A stretch of DNA of 64,000 bases from Vandiemenella viatica (Eukaryota > Arthropoda > Insecta > Orthoptera > Morabidae), in contig CM061921.1 of NCBI GenBank assembly GCA_031002005.1, positions 147,221,283 through 147,285,282 of the forward strand, given 5' to 3'. Shown one piece after another: positions 10,203-21,852 of this stretch (its first letter is position 1; each line of letters starts with the position of its first letter). The notes under the pieces are model-generated. The model was given only the letters and a program-made list of their open reading frames with translations, ran no database searches and was not told where the DNA came from. The translations under genes and the position numbers were made by a program.

Positions 10203-10446
10203 TCGAGCGTGGTGGGTGAACGGTTAACGTTCTGGCCTCTCATTCGGGAGGACGCGGGTTTGAATCCCCGTCCGGGCATCCGGATTTGGGTTTTCCATGT
10301 TTTCCCCAAATCATTTCGGGCGAATGCCGGGATGCTTCTATCAAAAAGGCCATGGCCGAATTCCTTACCGTTCCTTGTCCCCAGTTCCATCCCGCCTCTA
10401 ATGACCTTAGCCGTCGACGAGGCGTAAAGCCATAATTAAAAAAATT
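10203..10446 (+). mobile_element. SINE1 copy, near full length (reference description)
   Basis: This copy shows the family layout. A tRNA-like head runs from CGAGCGTGGTGGGTGAACGG (A box) to GGTTTGAATCCCC (B box). Next comes a core with GGTTTTCCATG and GCGAATGCCGGGATGCTTC, then a purine-poor stretch GGCCGAATTCC, and a tail GTCGACGAGGCGTAAAGCC with poly-A. RNA polymerase III would transcribe it from the internal boxes, and a LINE would supply reverse transcription. It has no protein product. Full-length copies are about 230-250 bp. About 25 copies and fragments lie in this window on both strands. Confidence 0.85.
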
Positions 10447-11153
10447 AATTTAGGAAAACTGAGAAAGTTATTTTGACTGGGAATCGACTTTAGATCTCCC
10501 AGTTACAGAAAATATCCAGTCACTTCAGGAGCAATATGCTTAACTTTTCTTAATCTCTTTTAGTAGGTTTTCTAAAAAAATTTTCAGTAAAAATCTTACT
10601 ACTCACAACTTCGGTGAATTAATCGTCAACTTCCATTTAAGACATCCTTTTATAATGTTTTGAAGTAGACAGTGAAAACCTTGACCTTGCGAAGTACTTG
10701 ACAACGAAACAAGAATCTGATTTACACCACCATTTGAGTGGAGTTGCGTTGATGTCTACTCTAAACACGCGGTCGGTCGAGCCAAGATGTTAATGAAGGT
10801 GGAGTTTGTTTTTCCCGGCAGATATCATGAGCTCTGGTCTAGCCGCCACCTGGCAAAGCAACAGTTCTAATTGAGGCTGCCCGGCCAACGTCACTATTCT
10901 TAACACAAAGGACGAGCAGGCTGCACCATAACTAACTCTCAATTCATTAATACGTCTCTAACGCGTTGCAACACGACCGACATCAAGATGTCGGCACTCC
11001 TAACCACTTGATTCATCCAAACGAATATAGCGCAAGTCCCAGAAGATGACTGAAGGTTACGGTCGAAACGTGGAATTCGTAAGGTAGGGGCAAGGTGTAG
11101 TTTAACTTCTCGAAATACATTCACTGCGCAACAATGAAATTTTCTTTAAGGTT

Positions 11154-11156
<3 letters not shown>
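10447..11156. other. No gene recognised
   Basis: The segment at about 11010-11090 contains AGATGACTGAAGGTTACGG and GTCGAAACGTGG, words I associate with 3' ends of insect retroelements. I cannot assign it further. Confidence 0.35.

Positions 11157-11189
<33 letters not shown>
11157..11189. repeat. (AT)n microsatellite
   Basis: About 16 AT dinucleotides in a row. Confidence 0.95.
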
Positions 11190-11194
<5 letters not shown>

Positions 11195-11456
11195 TTCGTT
11201 CATTCCGATCCGGCGGTACGTACTTGGTTAAACAACCAAATTACGGCATAGTCACTATTCTCAAATGATTATAATGCGTAGAAATAAATTTCTCCGTAAA
11301 AAATATTTAACTCTAAACGCAGTCGAATCACATTGAAACTGTGAACACTACTTACGTTAGAGCTCATGAAATCGTTAATTTCTTCCGCATGACTGGCATT
11401 TCAGTAACGTGTTAACAGTACGGCTGATACGCGCAATGAAAAGATGTTTCATTTCT

Positions 11457-11685
11457 ACCGAGCGTGGTGGGTGAGCGGTAACGCTCTGACCTTGCATTTG
11501 GGAGGACGCTGATTCATATCTCCGGCCGGCCATCCAGATTTGGGTTTTCCATGGTTTCCATAAATCACGCCAGGCGAATTCCGGGATGGTTCCATCAAAA
11601 GGCCAAATCCAAATTCCTGCCCGTTCGTCTCCATTCTCTATCCTCTACTGACCTCGACATGGAGGCATAAAACCACAAGAAAAAT
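11457..11685 (+). mobile_element. SINE1 copy
   Basis: Head ACCGAGCGTGGTGGGTGAGC, decayed B box (GATTCATATC), core CCATGGTTTCC and a degraded tail ending in CACAAGAAAAA. Confidence 0.8.
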
Positions 11686-11689
11686 CAGT

Positions 11690-12524
11690 TTCTCGTTGGC
11701 CGAAAAGATTTTACTTACTTACAGAAAGGCGATCAATAAACTTGGTGGGTGCAGTGTATGACCTAGTAACAAACCACTGGAGTGCTTCCTCACGGATAGA
11801 CTGTGTTTTATAGCTTTAACGACGTGCTCCTCGCGCAAATGGCCAAAGCACCATTCTTCTCTTTATCGTCAATCGCTAGGTTGATGGGCACTTTCTTGAG
11901 AACTTCTGAACTGGAATGGTTTTTCCTTTCGTTCCATATGGTGGAAGTGTTCGCGTATTTAGTGTTTGTTTTTTTGTGGATGACTGTGAATAAACGAAAG
12001 AAGGGACGGTGAAACCTGGTACTTCCCCCCCCCCCCAATGCAAGGCTGCTCTTCCGAACGACACCAATGGAGCCGCCAAGCTTAACGTCCCCATTTGTAG
12101 GACGAATCACCAACAGTTGTGGTATAACAGGCTACAATAATAATTACTCTGTGCAATGGGTAACTAAGGAAACGTTTATAATAAAACAGAGGAATATAGA
12201 TCAAAACTAGACAAACTTTTTGAAGGCCGTGTCGTGTTCGCTTTGAATTTTAAGTTACTGTGCAAAAGAACCTGTACATATTCAGATGATTAAGGATATT
12301 ATAACATTATAATAAAAAGGGGAATTAATTCACATTAGTTTATTATTTATTTGGCGAAGTTGGATGATGTGGAATGGAAATTGTTTATTTTCTCATAACA
12401 AAGGAAATAAAGCTTTAGAAGAAACGACAATAAATAATTAAGCAGATATTTTCACTACGACGACAAGGTAAAATAAATAAAAATACGAGATCAGTAAATA
12501 GAAATACGAGACGTTCTGAGAAAA
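11690..12524. other. No recognised feature
   Basis: AT-rich with a C-run at 12027-12037. The word ATAGAAATACGAGAC occurs at about 12498 and again just right of the next palindrome at about 12742. This could be an old duplication around it. Confidence 0.4.
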
Positions 12525-12742
12525 TGTACACACTTTGGCAATAAATTTGGCCGCCGCTGAAAAATTCTATCACTCTTATTTTGCATAATCTGACATCAAT
12601 GTCATCCTAAGAAACAGTAACACTATACTGACTTGCCAGTATTGCATTACTGTTTCCTGGGATGACATTGATGTCATATTTTGCAGAATAAGAGTGATAG
12701 AATTTTTCAACGGCGGCCAAATTTATTGTCAAAGTGTGTACA
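12525..12742. mobile_element. Palindromic Tc1/mariner-type MITE
   Basis: 218 bp folding on itself nearly end to end. The outer arms read TGTACACACTTTGRCAATAA and its complement, and the match continues with few mismatches to the centre. Taking TA as the duplicated target, the element proper would start CACACTTTG at 12529. It has no coding capacity. Superfamily is inferred from the TA boundary only. Confidence 0.75.
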
Positions 12743-14224
12743 TAGAAATACGAGACAGTGTCGTATGCACTCACTGCGGAATGGTGTGGGATTTAACCGA
12801 GGACGTTAATGCAATATCTGGTGATTAGGAATTGTGCACTGTCATCTCTCCAGCCCTACCGGCCAAGTCCTGATTGAAGGCAATTTCTTCCAATACCAGA
12901 ACTCAATTCAACTTACTCCGTTTCAGTTCCGGACACTATTACGTTGCCGCAACCCACTCAGTTAATGGAGTGGGATTAAACACCATTTGAAACTCTCATT
13001 ACTGGAAACAAATCATTCTAATGTGTCCTAAAAGATAAAATTGGAAATATTATTTCTGATGCGAAAATTTAAAATGTTCATCTGTTTGGATAATGGAATA
13101 TGAGGGTCACAAAATCTTGTTGGAAGAGGCACCTAGGCTATTGTTTGGTTCTAATAGTGGATATTAGACGAATGACTGGTTTGAACGCCTTCCAGTCATC
13201 AGAATTTCTTGGTGCTTCTCATAATTCACTTAGACTGTTATTCTAATATCCATATACACATTATGTAAGATTCCAAACCAAGGAACTGTATATTTCTGTA
13301 GTCTTTTTAATTTCATGAGATAAGCATGGCTCTTTAGTGGTTTTAACTTTTATTTTATGTTGGTGGGATTTGGAGAGAATTTTGAGCATGTTAATCTATT
13401 GTTCTTTAAGTGGACAGTGGTGAAGCAAAACGTGAAAATCGTTTACAAGATTATATGGGAAAACAGACATATAATTTTTTTTGTGTGTGCAATAGAACAA
13501 AAGAACAATTATATTAACTGGAAGGATATTTAATCGGTCCGTTAAGAGTCTGAATAAGTTCTTGAAATCTCCAGAAAACATTATTTTAAATTAACAACTA
13601 TTGTTTCCCATAGGATCCGTTTTTACACTACCCTTGTGAGTTGCTGCTTGACATTCGTTCAAACTGGGAAAAGGGATAAAAACATTTTTTTAAATATACA
13701 CTTAGAAGTTGACAATTTGATGTTGTGAAAGGCTTTTGTGTTTCACCGATTACAGGTGAATGCTTGAGGTTTGTTATTTGAGGAAGTGCCAAACGAAGTG
13801 ACGCAATGACTACGTTGTTGAGCTGGCTTTGGCGAGGACACCGGTTCAAATTGTTCCCATGGTGTCTAGGAATCGGGAGAGTGCCAAGTCGGTTTCTTAA
13901 AAAAATTCCGTGTGCAAATCGTTCATGGAATTAAAGACCACATCGTTTAAGGGTGGTGAAACGTGCAAAAAATTATCTGAGCACTGTGTAGACCTTTTTG
14001 TTCGTATAGCGAGATTTCTGGCATCTATAAATGCAACGACAGGAAAAATCTGAAAGTCTAGCTGTTACGATTACGTAAGTTCTGAGTGTTTATGTAATGT
14101 GTGATTTAGAGATTTCTTTACTACTTAATTTCTCGTTTGCGGTAACAATGTTTTACTTGCAAATACGACGGGCATTTTGCAGATTTGAAAAAGTTAACGA
14201 TGTTTGGGCTAAAACATATTTTGT
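12743..14224. other. No recognised feature
   Basis: AT-rich unique-looking sequence. No frame shows a protein family pattern. Confidence 0.4.
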
Positions 14225-14450
14225 CAAATGAGTGGTTTGGTAGCGCAGTGGATAAGGGTCCAGGTTCGAGTCTCGCTGTGACCAGAAATTTATATGGGCT
14301 GTACTTGTTTCATATCAGGTCATCCGTGGTTCAGATTCCACGAAAAGCTGTACGTTCCAGAGGAAAGGAACTGGCAGTCCTACCTCTAACATTCCGGCTT
14401 AGTACGCCTCCTGATCCAATCAACCATTGGGTTGTGGCCCAAGTTTAGTA
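14225..14450 (+). mobile_element. SINE2 copy (tRNA-derived)
   Basis: A-box-like TTTGGTAGCGCAGTGGATAA and B-box GGTTCGAGTCTC lie about 25 bases closer than in a normal tRNA head. The body contains GTGGTTCAGATTCCACG, also seen in the copy at 44204 as GTGGTTTGCATTCCACG. This is a different family from SINE1. Confidence 0.6.
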
Positions 14451-16408
14451 TCAAATGAGGAAAATAAAACAGTTTCGAAGTATCACTTTGTATTAATTTA
14501 GCAGATGTGTTGAGGCACCCGAGGTGGTCCTATAAACGTTGTTCGCCAAGAATGTCTTCGTATAAAGCTAGGTTTTGTCGTTCGGGAAACTGGCTTGAGT
14601 TACTAAGGATATTGAAGATCGATAAAATATTTAACCACATTGATCCACGTCAATCAATTTGTGATTTGGCAAATATGACTAACCATCTTGGAATATTCGC
14701 GTTGCAGGGTTATAGCAAAGAGATGCTAAGTACAGAAAGTAAACTTACGGTAAGTTGATGGTTAGAGTAAAAATATCTTTGGCTCGACAGAGTGTAATAA
14801 ATGATTATGGCCTACTGTGTTGCAGGGTCTAAATCAAGGGACAACTTTCGTTTACTATTCTTTTCGTTCAGCAGAGATCGACAACCCCAGGATAAATACG
14901 GCTAATGGGTAGTAGAAGATGAGTGTGAACGTCTCCAGGGGTTCCAAGAGAAATAGTGACTGTCGAGCACGCGTCTGGTCTATTATCGTCTCGCTATGTT
15001 GGCTGTTGGCACACCGCAACTTCCGACCAACTCGCCCATACAAGAAAAGCTTCACGCTGTCTGCTGCTTAGTACACACTCCTCTAAATTTCTAAAACATA
15101 ACTATTGTAAACTAAATTTCGCAACACTATAGTTCCAATCGGTTTATTAATACCAACGATTACCAATCAAATCAGTAACGAAATGCTATCCAGCGCCATA
15201 CATCGAAACTGTTGCGCTAACTCTACTCTTATCGAGGAAAATACGTGTACTATTGCGATCTCTAAGAGTACTAGTATGGTAAACTGATTGATTCTAGGTT
15301 GCAGGTAGGTATGTTAGACTAGACTCATATACTCTTATTAATAAATTTACTATGGCTTTTGCTAACACCTTGGGGAATGAACGAAGGTCCCATTTTTCAC
15401 TAGTCTCACTAGTCATTTCCTGCCTTTCAACGATATTATTATTGATAGTAAGAAAATGTACGCAGCAATACCCTCGTGTTTGAAATGGAGTTCAGGTCTG
15501 GTGTGGAATTTAGCTGTATCTGAGGAACAGTTTTGTTAGTTTTGTTCTTATTCCCATATTCAGGATGAAATCAACATAGTAAGAACACTAAACAAGAATC
15601 TTTCGAAAGTATAAGCAGAGGAAGAGACAATAGTGAAGTTGTAGATCAAATAAAATGCTAGTTAAATAGTTTTAGATACTGGATTTCTCTTTTGGATCAA
15701 ACGCAAAGCTTTTAGCTACCAGCTAATGAAAGTGACTGTCGCAACGGGGAAAATGAAATTTGAATTTTGTCTGTAGTGCTTTACATAATCAAGACAAATC
15801 TATAGGTTTAAAGTGATTGAGAAGAATTCATACAAATATTACGTAACGAGTGAAAACTAGTGGTTCAGCTAGTGGAGTGGCATTAATTGAGCCTCTTAGC
15901 GCATCGTCGGTATTGCATCAGCTCTCAAGGGTCACCTCCTCCAAAATTTGTGGAGGCACCAAGCCAGTTGGCAAATCGTCTCAAAGTGCGCTGAAGTTGA
16001 TCGGCGTTTTGTCTGTGATGGCACTGCTAAGATGTTTACCTTCTCCATCTCTCAACAATACTGACTACACCGTACTGGGAGAAAGGAGGTGACTGCTCAA
16101 ACTGGCCCTCTTGGTAGCTGATTACTTTAGAGGTGATAATGACTGTCCTCTCCCATCCCCTATTCTCAATGGGTAACCTAACTTACAATGGAGCAAAGTA
16201 GCCTGCAGGCTTATAAAGGGGCCATCATTAATTTTCTTGGCGAGTAATTATTCACCTTAGCTCATGGAGGAACCTTCCTCTTCCTCGCTAAATGAAGAAC
16301 TGCTCCTGTAAAGTGATAGTTCCTCTATTCACTTTAACTCAAAAGAAGCTGTCACGAATACATGGCCACCGGACCATCCAAGATGACTATCTTCTCCCCT
16401 CAGATATA
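14451..16408. other. No gene recognised
   Basis: Splice-like signals occur at 14707 (GCGTTGCAG) and 14751 (GGTAAGT) around a 42-base open stretch. Nothing else supports an exon. The rest is AT-rich without repeats I can name. Confidence 0.35.
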
Positions 16409-16461
16409 CAGGGGCTGGACAAAATAATATGAACACCTGACATTTATATACTATTGATTTA

Positions 16462-17705
16462 TTAATATGGTATTGGGCCACCTTTAGGTTGTAAAACAGC
16501 TGCAATTCTTCACGGAATAGATTCGTAGAGTGTCTGAATAGTTTCCGACGGAATGTTGTCCCATTCTTGTACCAAAACATCCGCCAATTGCTTCAGTAAT
16601 GTTGGAGGTGGAAATCTACTCCTTATTCTCTGCTCTAAAACTCCCCACAACGGTTGGATAATGTTGACGTCTGGCGTTTGTGCTGGCAGGGAAGATGTTT
16701 GTTGGTATTCTGATGCTCCTCGAAACAGGACAGAACCTTTTTGGCTGTGTGAATGGGCGCATTATCATCTTGGAAGAGGGTAGTGTTTGGCAGCAGTATG
16801 CTAGTCATAGTAAGAACATCATTGAGGATGTCGAAATATTCATTCGCAGTCATCCGGCCAGTGATGTGAATGAGAGGACCAGCTGAATACCACCATACAG
16901 CCGCCCAAACCTCCCCCATGCTTGACTGTAAGATCCAGGCAGTCCGGATCGTAGGCTTCTTTTGAGGTTCTCGATACATAAACGCGGCCGTTAGGGAGCG
17001 TGCATAAACCACGTAGCTCCAGTTTCGCCTCCTGTAACCCCCCCCCCCCCCCCACGTAGCACGTAGCTTTTTTTCCCTTTTGATTCCAGAAGACATTTTG
17101 TACTGTTTTCTCTTGTCAGACTATTGAAAATCACATACGGGGATAATTAGCTGAGGGAAATAAATATTCACATTCTGTTGTGAGTTCAGTTCCTCATTTT
17201 AACTGTGAAAAGTGTTATGAAAGGAAAGCTACGTGGTCTGGCTCGGAAACCCCCCCCCTTCCCCCACGTAGCCCAGCGTAGCCTTCCAACTAACCCCTTC
17301 CCCCCCTGGACCGCGCCACGTAGTTTGTGCACGGTCCCTTAGTAGGAAACAATGTGATCGGTGATTCATCGGCTCATACCACATTCTTCCCATTATCAAG
17401 TGGCCAGTTTTTATGATCGTGGCACCATTTGTTTCGCAGCTTAGCTTTGGTTGCCGTTATAAGGGGTTTTGCAATTGCAGCCCTTCCATGAATGATGTCA
17501 GCTTTGTGGAACTCCTACCGTACTGTTTTTGTCGAAATGGTATTACTCGGGGTGTGTGTGTGTGTGTGTTTTTTTTGTTTTGTTTTTTAAGTTCTTATGT
17601 CACTTTTGCCGCGGTGGTTTTGTGTTGTCTGGCCACAAGCACTTTCAATGTTCGTCGGTCTCTGTCGGTTAACTTTAGTTTTCGTCCACTATTCCTCTTC
17701 GCCGA
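16462..17705 (-). pseudogene. Tc1-like transposase pseudogene
   Basis: Pieces in order on the minus strand are the second DNA-binding region (GRKLKLTDRDRRTLK, 17700-17640), then RAAIAKPLITATKAK and WCHDHKNWPL (17490-17400). A TGA codon follows where Trp is expected before the first catalytic ADES. The MITE interrupts next, then NGRVYVSRTSKEA and FQDDNAPIHTA with the second Asp. The third acidic residue is Gln in PDVNIIQPLW. The C-terminus QPKGGPIPY survives after another TGA. At least two frameshifts separate the pieces. The first helix-turn-helix is missing. It cannot make a working enzyme. Confidence 0.9.
16994..17338 (+). mobile_element. Harbinger-like MITE, family A, copy 2, inside Tc1 pseudogene
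   Basis: A 345-bp insert with TTA at 16991-16993 and 17339-17341. The left end is GGGAGCGTGCATAAACCACG; the right end, reversed, is GGGACCGTGCACAAACTACG. Taking out the insert and one TTA makes the flanking transposase frame continuous across Pro-Thr-Asn-Gly. This proves both the element boundaries and the 3-bp target duplication. Confidence 0.92.
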
Positions 17706-17763
17706 CGATATTTTACCATGTTTTGTGTATGCTAGGTGTTCATACTATTTTGTCTAACTTCTG

Positions 17764-19399
17764 TATGAACCTCTTGAGCCATCAGTTTTATGTTGCTTAG
17801 ATGCCCCACATGTGATGGTGTTCTTGCCAACATACCAGTTGAACAGCATTGACACAAAACGTTTGACTGACAGTTTGCCATAGAAATACTATTTTTAACC
17901 GATTGTAGTGCTCAAAAAAATTTGTACAGAACAAAATCGGTTAATATACCAATAATGGCGAGTGCTGATCCACATTTGACACATTGTCGATGTATTCAGT
18001 GATAACCAACAGCCGAAAATACCACTCGGCGAGCACACCATTTCTTGCCGAACTGCGTATCGGGTGTTCTTCAGTGAATCAACACCGCCTGCTGTGTCCG
18101 GTGCCTTTGCCAGTATTAAGAGTTGTGCCACCAAGTTGTGACATACTCTAGAGTTTGTGGACACATTATATGATAGTGTTTTGCAATTCTTATACGGTAA
18201 CGATACAAAAATTGACGTGCACATTTATAATGCAAGTAACTCAAGTGATGTACAAGACTAATTCCTTACTACACTATTCACTGTTGAGAATGGAAATCAT
18301 TGCATATAAAAATGACTGTATATGATGATAAATGCGTAGCTATAAAAGATACTGAACCTGGATATATTTGTGATCTGTAATTATATATAAAATAAAGATT
18401 TCGTTTAATTTTTAATTTGTTTTACCCAATATTTGGTAGTTAAACATGTATGTTTAGCTATACACACAGCATTATAAAGTAGACTGTTTACAAAGGGTTT
18501 GTTTTTAATTAGCATGCATACCAAATCTTCAAGGTTGTAGCAGAGTTTTATTTGGATAATCTTTGGAATCCAGTTTTTTCTGGTTTTTCACGTATATAAT
18601 GGCATGCTCTTAATTAGTAACTTTATGGAGACAAGTATGAAGTCTACTGAATGTTACACCAGTAGCGTTTCAAGGTATTACATGGTAATTATGCGTCAGA
18701 CATCTGCTGGAAAATGATGGCGAGGATACAGAGATAAAATGTGTACCGATAATGTTGTCTGATTATATTATTAAACACCTGTAGTCACCTCCACCAGGGG
18801 CCGTTAATCAAATTCCGAAGGATGAGACACCAATTGAGCCGTCACTGTGTTTCATTCCCCGTTATGATTCTTTGATGGTATGTAGATGCGTTTTACCATA
18901 GTTTCTAGGCTACTAAATTTCAATTTTTAAACATGAACTTAGAACTTTTCAATTTTTGATAGTTTAACGTTACCATTTAATTCCACTGAAGTGTATCTTA
19001 CATCCATTTCTACTGGAAACTATATACAACAGACAATACTTAGTTATGATCACCGTTGGTGAAGAAGGGTTTAAATAGGGAAGCTTCTAAACTTACCAAA
19101 CCACATACAACTGCCAAAAACTATTGCTATAGTATATTTTTTCCATAATCGTGGCAGGTAACTAGATACATATACAAAGAACTCCTTCGATTAATACCTG
19201 TGGCAACGATGTACTCCTCAGCTGTTGGCATAGGTAGCTAGTCTGAATATAGAGCAGCAGTAATTCCCACCTTAGTTGGAACAAGATTTGTTAGATATGG
19301 AGCATATATCCTAAGGGTGGAATGTTTGCGTTATTATCTGTCAGAATTTGTATTCTGCATAAGTGTGTGATTCTTTTTTTGTTTTAAAATGTGTAGTTT
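17764..19399. other. No recognised feature
   Basis: AT-rich. A 109-codon minus-strand frame at 17895-18224 has no recognisable family, bias or motif, and I treat it as chance. Confidence 0.4.
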
Positions 19400-19475
19400 G
19401 AGGCGGAGACTGGGAAGCGTTCCAGCATTCGCCTCGGTGATTCCTGGAAAAGTCATAAAAACCTCAATTAGGAAG
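19400..19475 (-). mobile_element. SINE core fragment
   Basis: The stretch GCGTTCCAGCATTCGCCT and the following GTGATTCCTGGAAAAG match the SINE core in minus orientation but diverge from SINE1. Head and tail are absent. Confidence 0.4.
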
Positions 19476-19651
19476 TCTCCAGGGGGTCAACGAAACCTGA
19501 TCCTGTTGTGCCTGCCGAGCCAGTGTGGACACATTGGATCATTGGTTATTGCCTTATCTACAAACGGGTAACTTTTTATTTTGTCGTAAGCAATGCGATT
19601 GCGCCAACGTCCCGTTGCTGATGTGGTAGCGTCCGTCGCATGACATTGGGC

Positions 19652-19895
19652 ACCGAGCGGGGTGGGTGAGCGGTAATGCTGTGGCCTCGCATTCGGGAGG
19701 ACGTGGGTTCAGATCCCCGTCCGGGCCTCCAGATTGGGTTTTCTATGGTTTCCCCTAATCGCTCCGGGCGGATGCCGGATGCTTCCTTCAAAAGGCCGTG
19801 GCCACATTCCTTCCCGTTCCTGGTTCTCGGTTCTATCCAACCTTTAATGAGCTCGACGTCGACTAGGCGTAATGTCATAAGCGCAAACAAAAATT
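19652..19895 (+). mobile_element. SINE1 copy
   Basis: Head ACCGAGCGGGGTGGGTGAGC, B box GGTTCAGATCC and tail GACTAGGCGTAATGTCATAA; near full length. Confidence 0.8.
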
Positions 19896-20023
19896 GTGAA
19901 ATTGGGTTAGCTGGTACGAGTCGTGGTGGGGGAAAGAAATTTTCAGCATTAGGACTTGGCCGGCAGGGTTGGAGAGTTGGTGGTACACAGATCATAATCC
20001 CCAGACTGTGCATTAATGTCCTG

Positions 20024-20190
20024 TGTTAAATCCCATGCCTCTCCACAGTGCGTATGGAGTGAGGGCACACGACATTGTAGATGATTTGCCCGTCGGAGGG
20101 GGCCTGCTTGATGTCTTTCGCAAGAGTTGGCCTGAATAGGACGTCACCGCGTTTCATTCTATCACTTCCTTCTTAATTCATTCATTCACA
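20024..20190 (+). repeat. Interspersed repeat with ATTCATTCAT tail, copy 1
   Basis: Words CCTGAATAGG and ACTTCCTTCTTAATTCATTC parallel those at 42100-42235 (CCTGAATGGGG, TTCAATTCATTCATA). It is possibly the 3' part of a SINE. No head is identified. Confidence 0.4.
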
Positions 20191-21111
20191 ACGTAAACAA
20201 CACACTACACCGAACACCAATACATCAACACAAACAATATCACTTGGATATATTCCCTGAGTGGGTCAGGCAATGCATTACAACCCCAGCTAAATTCCCC
20301 AAGACACATTTTTGGAAGAGTAACTACTTCCACGGCAATGCCGACACCTGGATCACTGTGTGTAATCACTACTCTTCCTGCAGTTATATCTTTAGGCTCA
20401 AGTATTACATGCGTATGCTTGTTAAGATACTTGTCGTATATCACGTGTCAGTATTACCTTACCCGATTGCCCTAATTCAAACTGAAAACCGAACAGACAC
20501 GTATCTGTGCCCCCTTGGGTAAGGAACCCTTAAAAGAGATAATTTAACAGGAGACCCATCACTACATATAATACAGCGACCACTAAAACCGTCAAGGGCT
20601 TTAATAGAAACGAAAGTACGGCTATGGATCAGAATTACTATCTTCTGATATTTTACAAGCTTTTTGATACATAGTTTTGTTTCGAATTTCACTCTTTTTC
20701 TGTCAACACATGTGACCCAACATTGTCTAACTGAAAGTATTATTTTAAGAGTTCTTGGGTTATGCGCAATATCAAATGCCATAGGCATGACCCTATGTAA
20801 CGCAGAGTTGTGTTCTCCAGTCGATCTGGCTACCTGGTATTGTTGATCCACTTCTTGTCAATATTGAGAAACCAATAAGTGGTTTTTGGGCTGAATGTTT
20901 GGGCTGCTAGTTCATTTAGATGGGAACTGTGATCAATGCATGTTAAGATTTCTATTCAATTTATAACTGGTTCAGTAATGTACTGATCACTTGCCCTGTA
21001 ACGTTCATATTTATACTTGCATTGTCAAAAGCTCAGAATTATAACTGATAGCAGGAATATTTCGGGGAGCACATATAGCTTACCTGTTCTTCACATCAGT
21101 GTTTTCCTTGT
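20191..21111. other. No recognised feature
   Basis: No protein motif or repeat family seen on either strand. Confidence 0.4.
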
Positions 21112-21338
21112 CGCTTTACTTCTCGTTGACGTCGAGGTCATTAGAGGCGGGAAAGGACTGGGGGCAATGAACGGAAAGGAATTCTTCTATGGCTTTTTGA
21201 TAGAATCGTCCCATCATTCATCTGCAGCGATTTTGGGAAACAACGAAAACCAAAATCTGGATGGCCGGACGGGGATTCGAACCCCGTCCTCCCAAATGCG
21301 AAGCTATAGCGTTATCGGTCACTCAACACGCTCTGTTA
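21112..21338 (-). mobile_element. SINE1 copy
   Basis: Minus-strand B box GGTTCGAATCCCC, core with decayed GGTTTTCGTTG, tail near 21112. The oligo-A tail is lost. Confidence 0.78.
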
Positions 21339-21633
21339 AAACAGATCACTTCTATGAATACTTGAAAAAAAAACTGAAATAAAGAATATATTGTCTACCT
21401 AATCTGAGTTCTATTTTATTGTTGGAGGATACCAGTCTGCCTGTTACGGTTCGTACATGTGATCTCAGAAGACTGTTGACCACGGTGTAGTATGAGGAAG
21501 CTGGAATCCCCAACAATTTATGAAGCCATACCTGGAAGGACGTAAGAAATGGATAACTAAGCTCCCAAGCTAGAACGGCCACTCAAGACTTGCCGCAAAT
21601 ATCTGTTCTGGGAGAATTTACTGTTGTTTTGTG

Positions 21634-21852
21634 TTTTTTTTAAAGCTGCTTAACGTCTCTTAACAGAGGTGTCTTTAGAGACGGGAAAGGATGCGGGGCA
21701 AGGAATGGGAAGGAATTCGGCCATGACCTTTTTGAAGGAAGCATCCCGGCATTTGCCTGAAGTGATTTGGAAAACCATGGAAAACCCAAATCTGGATGCC
21801 CGGACGGGGATTCGAACCGCCGTCCTCCCGAATGCGTGGCCATGCTGTTGGT
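21634..21852 (-). mobile_element. SINE1 copy, head truncated
   Basis: A T-run at 21634-21641 marks the poly-A tail. It is a subtype with tail TCTCTTAACAGAGGTGTC in place of the GTCGACGAGG type. The A box is missing beyond 21852. Confidence 0.8.

Larger units (their letters stand above)
16409..17763 (-). mobile_element. Dead Tc1-like transposon, interrupted by a MITE
   Basis: The left end starts CAGGGGCTGGACAAAATAAT at 16409; the right end carries AGGTGTTCATACTATTTTG at 17734-17752 and finishes TTCTG at 17763. TA flanks both sides (16407-16408 and 17764-17765). The family differs from the element at 802. A 345-bp family A MITE sits inside, and a GT-rich run at 17552-17569 fills part of the gene. 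Without the MITE the element is about 1.0 kb, short for Tc1, so the 5' region of the gene has been lost. Confidence 0.85.

Noticed and set aside
14708..14750. Internal exon between AG and GTAAGT
   Set aside because: Only 42 bases with weak context; such signals are expected by chance in DNA of this length.
17895..18224. 109-codon minus-strand frame
   Set aside because: No motif, composition bias or repeat link; length is within chance for 64 kb.
19576..20029. Frames of 117 and 145 codons on opposite strands
   Set aside because: Both cross a SINE1 copy. Similar frames (IREDAGSNPRPGIQIW-type text) appear at every SINE copy.
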